DNA of 31,732 nucleotides. It comes from Thermoplasmata archaeon. GTDB lineage: Archaea; Thermoplasmatota; JAKEGO01. The DNA lies in NCBI GenBank assembly GCA_022615805.1, contig JAKEGO010000148.1:1-31732 (forward strand), in the 5' to 3' direction. A program made the position numbers and the translations under genes. Under the pieces are notes generated by a model that did no database searches, was not told where the DNA came from, and was given only the letters and a program-made list of their open reading frames with translations. Positions 7,315 through 16,700 of the stretch are shown here, in pieces (the first letter of the stretch is position 1; each line of letters opens with the position of its first letter).

Positions 7315-8598
7315 ATGGCAGCAAAGGAGCATATGAATCTGGTCTTCATCGGGCACGTCGACCATGGGAAATCCACCCTCGTCGGCCGGATGCTACTCGA
7401 CAGTGGGACGATCGAACCCCACATCATAGAGCAGCTCAAGAAGGAGGCGGACGAGAAGGGCAAGGCGACCTTCGAGTTCGCATACGTCATGGATGCGCTG
7501 AAGGAGGAACGCGAGCGCGGGCTGACCATCGATGTCGCCCACAAGAGGTTCGATACGGACAAGTACTACTTCACGATCATCGACGCGCCAGGCCACAGGG
7601 ACTTCGTGAAGAACATGATCACCGGGACGTCCCAGGCCGACGCTGCGGTCATCGTCGTGGCGGCCCCGGAAGGCGTCCAGGCCCAGACCAAGGAGCACAT
7701 CTTCCTGGCAAAGACCCTCGGCGTCGCGCAGATCATCATCGCGATCAACAAGATGGACGCGACGAAGCCCCCCTTCCTAGAGGCCAGGTACAAGGAGGTC
7801 AAGGCCGAGGTCAGCAATCTACTGAAGACTGTCGGTTACAAGGTCGACGAGATCCCCTTCCTCCCGGTCAGCGGGTACAAGGGCGACAACGCGTTCAAGA
7901 AGAGCGCCAACCTCTCCTGGTGGAAGGGACCGACGCTCCTCGAAGCGCTCAATGGCCTGAAGATACCAGAGAAACCCACCACCCTCCCTCTGCGCCTGCC
8001 CGTCCAGGACGTCTACAACATCACGGGCATCGGCGCCGTCCCAGTCGGACGCATCGAGACCGGCATCCTGAAGCCCGGACAGTCCGTCATCTTCATGCCG
8101 GCGAACAAGGTCGGTGAGGTCAAGACGATCGAGATGCACCACGAGGTGGTCCCCCAGGCGGTCCCCGGCGACAACGTCGGGTTCAACTGCCGGGGCATCG
8201 GAAAGAAGGACATCAGGCGCGGCGACGTAGCCGGCCCGGTGGACAAACCCCCCTCGGTGGCAAGGACCTTCACGGCGAGGATCGCGATCATCCAGCACCC
8301 GAGCGTCGTGACGGAGGGATACACCCCGGTGTTCCACTGCCACACGTCCCAGACGGCGTGCATGATAGAGGAGATCCAGCAGAAGCTCGACCCGCGGACG
8401 GGCCAGCCGAAGAAGGACGACCCGAACCCGAAGCTCCTGAAGACCGGGGACATCGCGGTCGTCAAGATCCGGCCGACGATGCCGATGGTGATCGAGAAGG
8501 CCTCGGAGTTCCCGCAGCTCGGGCGTTTCGCCATCCGCGACATGGGCATGACCGTCGCGGCGGGCATGGTCATCGACGTCGAGAAGCGCGAAGGTTGA
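7315..8598 (+). CDS. tuf: Translation elongation factor 1-alpha
   Basis: This 427-aa GTPase delivers aminoacyl-tRNA to the ribosome. It has the G1 motif GHVDHGKS (residues 13-20), the switch region RGLTID, the G3 motif DAPGH and the G4 motif NKMD, followed by the two beta-barrel domains. Its length is normal for archaeal EF-1alpha. The reading frame is open further upstream to 7006, but the conserved N-terminus and the GGAGG site 8 nt upstream fix the start at 7315. The rps10 gene follows after 4 nt, the usual archaeal pairing, so the two are almost certainly co-transcribed. The switch I region, with its helical insert and RGLTIDVAHKRF, looks like the Thermoplasmata version. Confidence 0.98.
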   Translation: MAAKEHMNLVFIGHVDHGKSTLVGRMLLDSGTIEPHIIEQLKKEADEKGKATFEFAYVMDALKEERERGLTIDVAHKRFDTDKYYFTIIDAPGHRDFVKNMITGTSQADAAVIVVAAPEGVQAQTKEHIFLAKTLGVAQIIIAINKMDATKPPFLEARYKEVKAEVSNLLKTVGYKVDEIPFLPVSGYKGDNAFKKSANLSWWKGPTLLEALNGLKIPEKPTTLPLRLPVQDVYNITGIGAVPVGRIETGILKPGQSVIFMPANKVGEVKTIEMHHEVVPQAVPGDNVGFNCRGIGKKDIRRGDVAGPVDKPPSVARTFTARIAIIQHPSVVTEGYTPVFHCHTSQTACMIEEIQQKLDPRTGQPKKDDPNPKLLKTGDIAVVKIRPTMPMVIEKASEFPQLGRFAIRDMGMTVAAGMVIDVEKREG

Positions 8599-8602
8599 TG
8601 CC

Positions 8603-8911
8603 GTGACCGCCGTCGCCCGGATCACCCTGGTCGGATTGAAGACCCAGCACGTGGACCAGGTCTGCCAGCAGATCAAGACGATCTCCGAGAGGACGGGGGT
8701 CGGGATGAAGGGCCCGATACCCCTCCCGACGAAGCGGATGGTCGTGCCGATCAGGAAGAGCCCGGACGGCGAGGGATCGGAGACATACGAGCGATGGGAG
8801 ATGAGGGTGCACAAGCGCCTCATCGACCTCAATGCGGACGAGAGGGCGCTCAGGCAGTTGATGCGGATACAGCTTCCCGATGACGTTCACATCGAGATAT
8901 CGCTCCGCTGA
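8603..8911 (+). CDS. rps10: Small ribosomal subunit protein uS10
   Basis: This 102-aa protein is full length for archaeal uS10 and sits in the head of the 30S subunit. The typical segments are visible: LVGLKTQHVDQVC, GPIPLPTKR, ERWEMRVHKRLIDL and VHIEISLR at the C-terminus. It starts with GTG four nt after the tuf stop, with no better start nearby. It forms an operon with tuf. Confidence 0.97.
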   Translation: MTAVARITLVGLKTQHVDQVCQQIKTISERTGVGMKGPIPLPTKRMVVPIRKSPDGEGSETYERWEMRVHKRLIDLNADERALRQLMRIQLPDDVHIEISLR

Positions 8912-8929
8912 CGATGGCCGACGCCCCCC

Positions 8930-8939
8930 TCCTTTTTCA
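8930..8939 (+). terminator. T-run after rps10
   Basis: A T5 run follows a C-rich stretch about 20 nt past the rps10 stop, in the short gap between rps10 and the convergent scpA. It fits an archaeal oligo-T terminator. Confidence 0.4.
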
Positions 8940-9027
8940 GCGCAAATAACGCCTGAGCCGGATGGACATCATGCAAGCCGTCCGCACTTCATGAAAATTG
9001 ACACTTTTCAGCGGCGACGTGGGAACT

Positions 9028-9909
9028 TCACGCCTCCGCTGCCCCCTTCTCCTGCGGCTTGGCCTCTCCGACCTTGAGGTTCTTCACGTAGATCATGCCG
9101 TACGGGAAATCCTTTTGCAGTATCTTGATCTTCCCGTCGTTGCTGAGGAAGAGGATCGCCATGAAGACGAGGATGTAGTCGTCCTCGGCCGTCAGGTCGG
9201 TTATCGGGATCGGCTCGCCGTTGAGGGCGCAGATGCGGGTCCAGACCCGGCCGATGTCCTCGACGAGGTCCTCCTTGTGGATCATCTTGCGGACGCTGCG
9301 CTCCCTCATCTGCTGGAGCTTGGCCATCCTCGCCCGCCGGCTCTCGAAGGCCTTGACGTGGCGCTGCGCCTCCTCGGTGGCCTCCGTGAAGGCGTCGATG
9401 AGCTCCACGAGGGTGACCGGGCGCTCGCCCTTTCTGAAGACCCTCGGATGGATCGGGGGGTCGCGCCCCTTCTTGACGTTCATGGTGTACTCGAAGTCGA
9501 CCTCGTGCGCGAAGAGGTCGACCTCCATGGTCCAGTCGTCGGTGTCGTGGTCGATCTCGGGCGGGGCCGCCCTTGCGAGGGCATCCTCCGTCTGCAACTT
9601 CAGGATGTTCCAGGCCATCAGGAGGATCCGCCCGCCGCTCACGAGGTCGACGATCTCCTCCTGCCTGACCTTCTCGAGGTAGAGCCTGCAGAACTGGATC
9701 AGGTCGATGTCCCAAGGGTCCAGCTGGTTCTCGAGGACGAGCGAGAAGACGAGGCTGATGGTGCGGTCGACGGGGTCCGTTATCGACAGGTAGCGCCCCT
9801 CCGTGGTCTCCTGGAGGATCTCCCTGTACCTGTGGACCGAGCCGTCCTCCTCGTCGAGCATGGCCTCGTGGATGATGAGATGCCTGACGATGTCGTCAAG
9901 CAATCGCAT
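9028..9909 (-). CDS. scpA: Segregation and condensation protein A (kleisin)
   Basis: This 293-aa kleisin would bridge the SMC head and neck of the archaeal condensin. It has the ScpA features DPWDIDLIQFCRLYLEKV near residue 65, a following helix-rich stretch (GGRILLMAWNILKLQTEDAL), a charged middle region and a C-terminal winged-helix part (VFMAILFLSNDGKIKILQKDF). The frame is open to 10062, but the upstream part is the smc gene read in another frame. ATG 9909 gives a normal N-terminus and overlaps the smc stop by 14 nt. That overlap implies co-transcription and coupled translation. No scpB follows; the next gene is convergent rps10. Confidence 0.93.
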   Translation of the reverse strand: MRLLDDIVRHLIIHEAMLDEEDGSVHRYREILQETTEGRYLSITDPVDRTISLVFSLVLENQLDPWDIDLIQFCRLYLEKVRQEEIVDLVSGGRILLMAWNILKLQTEDALARAAPPEIDHDTDDWTMEVDLFAHEVDFEYTMNVKKGRDPPIHPRVFRKGERPVTLVELIDAFTEATEEAQRHVKAFESRRARMAKLQQMRERSVRKMIHKEDLVEDIGRVWTRICALNGEPIPITDLTAEDDYILVFMAILFLSNDGKIKILQKDFPYGMIYVKNLKVGEAKPQEKGAAEA

Positions 9910-12900
9910 CACCGCCGGTCTCCTCGCGGGACGCAGATGAAGCCCGCTGGCTCGTGAGGATCTCGCCCTTCTCGCCGACCTGCGACACGTTGACGTTGCC
10001 GATGACCTCCGAGGTGGCGCGCTCGCCCATGGTGACGCCGTAGGCGTGGTCTGCATGTCCAAGGGTGACCTTCCTGAGGGTTATCACGATGAACTGGGCC
10101 CTGTCGGCGTTCCCCGCGACCCGCTTGGCCACGCGCTCCGCGTTGACGGCGTCGAGGAACATGTCGACCTCGTCGAGGAGGTAGAACGGCGAGGGGTCGT
10201 ACTCCTGGATCGCGAAGATGAGCGCAAGCGCGGTCAGCGACTTCTCGCCGCCGGACAGCTGGACGAGCTTCTTGATGGTCTTGTTCGGCGGCTTCGCCAC
10301 GATGGCAAGGCCCCCCTCGAACGGGTTCTTCTGGTCCTCGAGCTCGAGGCACCCCTCGCCTCCGAGCGAGAGCTCCTTGTATATCCTGGCGAAGTTCCGG
10401 TCGACCTCCTCGAACACCTCGAGCAGGCCCGCCTTCTTCTTCCCGATGAGCTCCTCCACGACCTTGATGAGGTGTTCGCGCTGCTCCTGGAGCCGCTCGA
10501 ACTCGGCCTCGATCTCCCTGCGCCGTGCGTCGTAGATCTCGTAGTCCTCGACCGCGCGCATGTTGACCGGCTCGAGGGAGCGCATCCTCGCCTCGCACTC
10601 GCCGATCTCCTTCCTCAGCTCGTCGAGGGTCGGCAGGGTCTCCGGCAGGGGGATGTCATAGCGTTTCGCCTCCTCCGTGGCCTCCTCCAGCTGTCCCGAC
10701 AGGGAGGAAGCGTTGGTCCTGAGCCCGATCAGCAGGTCGTCCTTGGTCTCGAGCTGGCCGTCCAGCCCGTCGATCTCCTTCTCGAGGCCGACCTTGCGCT
10801 CGTAGGTGCGGTCGCGCATCCCGTGGAGGTCCTTCATCTCCTTGGCGATGTTCGTCTCGACCTCGAGGAGGACCTTGAGGTCGCTATCCAGGCCGGCAAG
10901 GCGCTCGGACGCCTTCTCCGCGCCGGCGGCGCCCTCCTCCATTTCCCTGTCCATCGTGGCGAGGCGCCCGTCGAGCTCCTCCTCCCTCTCGCGCACGAGC
11001 TCCATGCGGGTGCGGACCGTGGCCTCCCTGGAGGCCAGCTCCCGACACGCGTCGGCGAGGTCGTTCATCTCGCTCTCGAGCTTCCTCAGGCTGGCGACCA
11101 CCTCGTCCGGCGTTGAGCTGACGAGGGCTTCATGGGTCTCCTTCCGCTCAGCGTCGAGCTTCTCGACGACCTCCTGGCTGCGGACCACCGCGACCTGCCC
11201 CTTCCCGAGGGCGGCCTCGGCCGCGGCGACCTCCTTCTGAAGGCTCGCGATCTCCTTCGACAGCCTGCCGGCGTCCGTCTTGGCGCGCTCCACCTCGATC
11301 TCGAGCTCCTTGGCGAGGCGGAGGTCCTCGTCGTTGACCGCCGACTCGCGGAGGGCGCGTTCGTGCGTCTGCAGCTCGCCGCGCACCACCGTGAGCCGCC
11401 CCTGGAGGGCCTCCAGGTCGGCGGACTCCTTGCGAAGGCGCTCGGCGACGTCGTCCACCTCCTGGGCGCGGGTGCTGCCGAACTTGGCGGTGTTCTTCAC
11501 GGTGCCGCCGATCATGGCCCCGCTGGCCTCGATGAGCTCTCCCTCGAGGGTGACGAGCCTGACGCCGCCCATCAGCTTGCGGGCGACCTTGAGGTCCTTG
11601 ACAACGACCGTGGACCCGAACACCCACTGGAACGCTTGCGTGTACTCGTCCGAGAACGTGACGAGGTTGATGGCGAGGTCCACGGCGCCCGGGTCCCGGG
11701 CGGCAAGGAGCGACTGCCCCTGCGGCTTCGACGGGAGCATCTTGTTGAGCGGGAGGAAGGCCACCCTGCCCAGCTTGTTCTTCTTTAGGTAGGCGATGCC
11801 CTCCGCGGCGGAGTTATCGTCGTCGACGATGACGGCGTGCATCCTGCTCCCAGCGGCTATGGCGAGTGCGGTCTCGTACTCCTCGTCGACCTTGGCGAGC
11901 TCGGACACGCTCCCGTGGATGCCCTTGAGCGTCCCCACGTCGCGGGCCTGCAGAAGGGCGTCCACCGCCGTCTGCTTGCTCTGGGCGTACTCCTTCACGG
12001 TATTGACCTTGGTGTACTCGCGCTCGAGCCCGCGGACGGTGGTCTGGGCCTTCTCGACCTGCTCGTAGAGCTTGGTCTCCTCCTTCTTGAGCGTGTACAC
12101 GCGCTTCCGGACATCGTCGACGTCCCTGTCGGTCGTTCCCATGCTCTCGCGGAGCTCCTTCAGCCTCCACCCGGCGTCCTTCGCTGTCGTGTCGACGACG
12201 CGCATCCGCTCCTCGGCCTCTGCCAGCGCCTTGAGCTTCATCTGCCGGCGCTCGCTGAGGCGCTCCACCTCGAGGGTGGCCTCCTTGATGGCGTCCCGCG
12301 CCTCCTCCATCTTCCTGTTGATCGCGATGAGGTGCTTCTGGTGCTTGGCGATGTCCGAGTCCGACTCGGCGAGGCGCTTCTGGAACGCGTCGTGCTCTTC
12401 CTTCTTCGCCTCAAGTGCCTTCGACTCCCGGTCCAGATCGTCGCGGACCGTCCGCGCCTCCTTCTCCATCGCCTTCAGGTCCGCCCTGATCGCCTTCAGG
12501 TCGTTGGCGACCTCGGACCTGGCGCCCTTGATCTCGCGGGCCCGGTCCTTCCACGAGAGGATGACGTCCTTGGTCCGGGCGATCTCCAGGCGAGCCTCGT
12601 CGATCCTGGTCTTCAGCTCCCGGGCCTCGTCACCGCCCTTCTCGACTATCTCCTCCTCCACCTTCTCGAGGTCGGCATTGACCTCCTCGAGGGTCTGTCC
12701 GAGCTCCGCCTTGCGCTTGCGTGCGTCCTCGAGCTCCTGCTCGTACGCGGATATCTGTTCCCTTACGGCGGCGATCTCCCTCTCGATCATGTCCCGCTTC
12801 TTGTGTGCCATGAGTGCCTTGGCGTGCTCCAGGCGCTGCTTGAACTCCATGTACTTCAGGGCGGCCTCCCTGTCGCGCCCGAGGCGCTTGATCTCGGTGC

Positions 12901-13513
12901 GTATCTCGTTGAGCGTGAGCTCTATCATCTTGAGGTTCTCCTCGGCATCGATCCTCTTCCTGGTGCTCAGCTCGATGTCCCTGTCGAACCTCGTTATGCC
13001 GGCGACGTCCTCGAGTATCCTCCGCCTCTCGAGCGAGGACATCCTCGTTATCGCGTTGATGTCCCCCTGCATGACGAAGTTGTACCCGTCGGCGGATATC
13101 TTCGCGTTCGCCAGCAGGTCGTTGAACTCGCCAAGCGAGGACGGCTTGCCGTTGACGTAGAAGTAGCTCAGGGACGCGTCCTTGTTCGACGGTGAGATCT
13201 TCACAAGGCGCGTCAGCTTCACCTCGTTGGAATCGATCGGTATCAGGCGGTCCTCGTTATCGAATACCAGGGACACCTTGCAGTACTTCTCCGGGCGGCC
13301 GCCCTTCCCGCCGTTGAAGATGAGGTCGGTCAACTTACCGGCGCGGATCGCCTTCGGGCTCTTCGGGCCGAGGACGAACATTATCGCGTCGGCGATGTTG
13401 GATTTACCGCTCCCGTTGGGCCCCGTGATCGCGGTGAAACCCTCCAGGAAGGGGATCGTCAGCTTGTGGCCGAAGGACTTGAAGTTCTCGAGCTGGATCT
13501 CACGCAAATGCAA
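9896..13513 (-). CDS. smc: Chromosome segregation ATPase SMC
   Basis: This full-length 1205-aa SMC protein organises and segregates the chromosome. The N-terminal head has Walker A GPNGSGKSN at residues 31-39. Two long coiled-coil arms flank a hinge at about 520-680, with glycine-rich GTLKGIHGSV at its start. The C-terminal head has the ABC signature LSGGEKS from L1086 and Walker B FYLLDEVD ending at 1117. A polar tail of about 30 residues follows. The ribosome site GAGGTG lies 10 nt before the ATG. It is followed by scpA with a 14-nt overlap. Nothing looks truncated or unusual. Confidence 0.98.
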   Translation of the reverse strand: MHLREIQLENFKSFGHKLTIPFLEGFTAITGPNGSGKSNIADAIMFVLGPKSPKAIRAGKLTDLIFNGGKGGRPEKYCKVSLVFDNEDRLIPIDSNEVKLTRLVKISPSNKDASLSYFYVNGKPSSLGEFNDLLANAKISADGYNFVMQGDINAITRMSSLERRRILEDVAGITRFDRDIELSTRKRIDAEENLKMIELTLNEIRTEIKRLGRDREAALKYMEFKQRLEHAKALMAHKKRDMIEREIAAVREQISAYEQELEDARKRKAELGQTLEEVNADLEKVEEEIVEKGGDEARELKTRIDEARLEIARTKDVILSWKDRAREIKGARSEVANDLKAIRADLKAMEKEARTVRDDLDRESKALEAKKEEHDAFQKRLAESDSDIAKHQKHLIAINRKMEEARDAIKEATLEVERLSERRQMKLKALAEAEERMRVVDTTAKDAGWRLKELRESMGTTDRDVDDVRKRVYTLKKEETKLYEQVEKAQTTVRGLEREYTKVNTVKEYAQSKQTAVDALLQARDVGTLKGIHGSVSELAKVDEEYETALAIAAGSRMHAVIVDDDNSAAEGIAYLKKNKLGRVAFLPLNKMLPSKPQGQSLLAARDPGAVDLAINLVTFSDEYTQAFQWVFGSTVVVKDLKVARKLMGGVRLVTLEGELIEASGAMIGGTVKNTAKFGSTRAQEVDDVAERLRKESADLEALQGRLTVVRGELQTHERALRESAVNDEDLRLAKELEIEVERAKTDAGRLSKEIASLQKEVAAAEAALGKGQVAVVRSQEVVEKLDAERKETHEALVSSTPDEVVASLRKLESEMNDLADACRELASREATVRTRMELVREREEELDGRLATMDREMEEGAAGAEKASERLAGLDSDLKVLLEVETNIAKEMKDLHGMRDRTYERKVGLEKEIDGLDGQLETKDDLLIGLRTNASSLSGQLEEATEEAKRYDIPLPETLPTLDELRKEIGECEARMRSLEPVNMRAVEDYEIYDARRREIEAEFERLQEQREHLIKVVEELIGKKKAGLLEVFEEVDRNFARIYKELSLGGEGCLELEDQKNPFEGGLAIVAKPPNKTIKKLVQLSGGEKSLTALALIFAIQEYDPSPFYLLDEVDMFLDAVNAERVAKRVAGNADRAQFIVITLRKVTLGHADHAYGVTMGERATSEVIGNVNVSQVGEKGEILTSQRASSASREETGGDAIA

Positions 13514-13578
13514 GGGTCACACCTCGACTGTCGTATAAGGACGGCGCATCCGTCATCCCATCCCGGCACTAATCCGCC

Positions 13579-13592
13579 AGCGTCTATATATG
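13579..13592 (-). promoter_or_regulatory. TATA box of smc-scpA
   Basis: The minus strand reads aacatatatagacg here, about 74 nt before the smc ATG. A leader is expected because smc has a Shine-Dalgarno site. A weaker element (ccttatacga, 13531-13540) is nearer, and tatttaaa lies at about 13616-13624. Which one is used is not clear. Confidence 0.4.
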
Positions 13593-13767
13593 TTTTTCCT
13601 TATTTCCACCGTTCCTTTAAATACTTCTCGCGTTTTTTCGCTTAATTACGCGAACGGGCGGAGCACTCTTAAAGAAAATGTCGAAAATCTAGCATTTCCA
13701 CGCGAAACGTCCCATATCGATGCGATGGTGCCTCCCCCTCTGGCACGGTCCGCGACCAGGGTATCCG

Positions 13768-13779
13768 TGGAAAAAAGGC
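13768..13779 (-). terminator. T6 run after the acidic repeat protein gene
   Basis: The minus strand reads GCCTTTTTTCC directly after the TGA stop. This is a typical archaeal oligo-T terminator, and it supports the stop at 13780 as the real gene end. Confidence 0.5.
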
Positions 13780-16700
13780 TCACACCTCGGCGCCGTCGGG
13801 GATGCCGTCGTCGTCCGAATCCCAGTCCATCGGGTCGGCGCCGAACGTGAACTCCTCCCACATCGGCATGCCATCGCCGACGTAATCGACGCTGACGTCG
13901 AGGTGATCGGCGATGATCGCGCCGTTTGGTGACGACACCACCGCGGACAGAAGGACGAGGGCGTCGTCGTTCTCATCGAGGTAGTGGGACACCGTCCTCA
14001 TTACCGTCCTGTTCTCCCACGCGAGCTCTCCGGAGTACTGCCCTCCGGAATAGGAAACGTCGCCGTCGCACAGCGAGATCAGCTCCCAATCCGCGCTCGT
14101 ATAATTGTATAGTTTGACAGTCAAGCCCCCGGTGCCGCCGGCCAGAACGCGGACGGTGAAGCCGACCGAGTAGGTGAGGTTGTTGACGCAGTCGTTCTCC
14201 TGCGGGTCGACCGGGATCGACCATCGGACCCGGTACTTCTGGTGGACCTTCCCGCTGGCGTGGCTCGATGCGTTTGCGCCGTCGGCGTCGATGACGTCCG
14301 CGTATGAGCCGTCGCTCAGCGGGGCGACGATGTCGTCCGGGCCAGGGTCGGGGCCCGTGCCCTGCGCGGCCTCCTTGACCTTGAGCCGCCCACGAGAGGG
14401 ATCGGTGTCGGCCATCGTGTCGTTTCCGAGCGGATCGAAGCCCCAGTGGACCTCCCACCCGTCGAAGACGCCGTCGTCGTCCGTGTCCATGTCGTTGGGC
14501 CGGGTGCCGTTCAGGAACTCCATTGTGTTCGTGTACTTCTCCCAGGGATCGATGTCGCCGCTCCTGTCGTAGTCGAAGCCGTCCTCGTCGTTGTCGTAGG
14601 TCCCGTCGACGGGGTCGGTCGGGTCCATCCCGTTGAAGGCCTCCCAGCCGTCCAGCATGTCGTCGCCATCGGTGTCGTCATCCCCGGGTGAGCTTCCGTT
14701 TAGGTACTCCATGAGGTTCGTGAAGATCTCCCACGGATCGATGGTGCCGTTGCCGTCGACGTCGTATCCGTCGTCGTCCCAGTCGGCGCCGGCATCGGAC
14801 GGGTCCGTCGGATCGAAGCTGAGGTTGGACCAGTACAGCTCCCAATCCTCGGGCATGCCGTCCCCGTCGGTGTCAGGGTCCGTCGGGTCGGTGACGAAGG
14901 TGTCCGTCCCGGTGACAACCTCCTCCCCGTCGGGGATCCCGTCGCCATCGGTATCGGACTCCGAGGGGTCGGTCCAGAGCCAACCGTCGGCGTCGCCGGC
15001 CGGGGGATTGCGGAACTCATCGATGTTGACGAGGCCGTCGAGGTCAGGGTCCTCCTGGGTGTCGTTGCGCAACGGGTCGAGGCCGAAGAAGGCCTCCCAC
15101 CCGTCCAGCATGCCGTCCCCGTCGGTGTCGTTGTGGTCGATCCTCGTTCCGTTCCGGTACTCCATCATGTTCGTGAAGTTCTCGCGCGCCTCGATGGTGC
15201 CGCTCCTGTCGAGGTCCCAACCGTCGCCGTCGGGGTCGCCCGCGCCGTCCGTCGGGTTGAGCGGATCGAAGCCGTAGTGGACCTCCCATCCGTCGATGAG
15301 GCCGTCCCCGTCCGTGTCGTTGACGTCCGGTCTGGTGCTGTTCAGGAACTCCTCGATGTTGGTGAACGTCTCGTCGGCGTCGATGGCGCCGTCGCCGTCG
15401 AAGTCGTAACCGTCCATGTCGGGGTCCTCGTCAGCGCTGTGCACGGCCGGATCGAAGTCGTAGAAGACCTCCCACACGTCCGGAAGCCCATCGGCGTCGG
15501 TGTCGTTCAGGGCGGGCGAACTGCCCGCGAGCCACTCCTCCATGTTCGTGAGCACCTCGCGCTTCGACAGGTTGCCGTCCCCCGTCACGTCGTAGGTGTC
15601 GTTGTCGAGGTCCCACTCGGAGTCGTCCAGGAGCGGGTCCAGGCCCCAGTGGGCTTCCCAGCCGTCGTGCATGAGGTCGCCATCGGTATCGTTGAGGAAC
15701 GGGTGCGTTCCGGCCCAGTATTCGTCGACGTGCGTGAAGTTGAGGTCGATGAGGCCGTCCCCGTCGAGGTCGATGCCGTCCGCATCCGGGTCCAGGTCCA
15801 TGTCCGACATGTTACGTGGGTCCAGGCCCCAGAAGACCTCCCAGCCGTCGGGCATGCCGTCGCCGTCGGTATCCCACCCGTCCGGGCGGCCATCGATGTC
15901 CTTGTCGCGGGCCTCGGGGGATGTGCCGCCGAGGTACTCGTCCAGCGCTCCGTAGAGCTCGCCGGGCTCGATCGTCCCGGAACCGTCGGCGTCGAACGAG
16001 TCGTTGTCCCCGTCCGAGGTAACGTCGCCGGAGCTGACCGGGTCGAGCGCGTACTCGAACTCCCAGCCGTCCGGCATCCCGTCGTCATCGGTGTCGTCGT
16101 CCGTCGGGTCGGTCAGGATCTCGTTGATCTCGAACCCATCGAGGATCCCGTCCTCGTCCGTGTCCGGGTCGTTGGGATACGACCATGCCACACCGTCGGT
16201 GTCCACCGGGTTCGTGAACTCGTCGCCGTTCGTGAGGTTGTCGCTGTCCGGGTCGCCGTCAAGGTCGGATGGCGAGGTCGGGTCGAGGCCGAGCAGGTGC
16301 TCCCATCCGTCGAGCATTCCGTCCTCGTCGGTATCGGGGTCCAACGGGTCCGTCCCGATGGTCCATTCGAGCAGGTTCGTGAAAACCTCCCAGTCGTCAA
16401 GCGTGCCGTTGCGGTCGACGTCGAACCCGTCGGCATCCGAGTCGATGTCGGCGTCGTCGGCGAGCGGATCGAGCCCGTGCTCCACCTCCCAGCCATCCCA
16501 CATCCCGTCGCCGTCGCTGTCCCTGGCCCTGGGGTCGGTCCCCCCCGGGACCTCGGCGCCGTCTAGCAGGCCATCCCCGTCGGTGTCGCGATCTCTCGGA
16601 TCTGTCCCGAGCCGGTACTCGTCCAGGTTCTCCAGGCCGTCGGAGTCCGCGTCCCTGTCGCCGTCGGGGCGTCCGGGGTCGATCCTTATGTCTTCGAGCG

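Noticed and set aside
9910..10062. 51-codon N-terminal extension of ScpA
   Set aside because: This is the smc C-terminus in another frame; the ATG at 9909 gives the family N-terminus.
11837..13195. Plus-strand frame of 452 codons, and others opposite smc
   Set aside because: Leu/Val/Asp/Arg-rich shadow of coiled-coil codons on the other strand; smc is full length with all ATPase motifs.
15133..16566. Plus-strand frame of 477 codons opposite the calcium-repeat gene
   Set aside because: It is a complement of the repeated Asp/Gly codons, giving Val-rich repeats without any domain.
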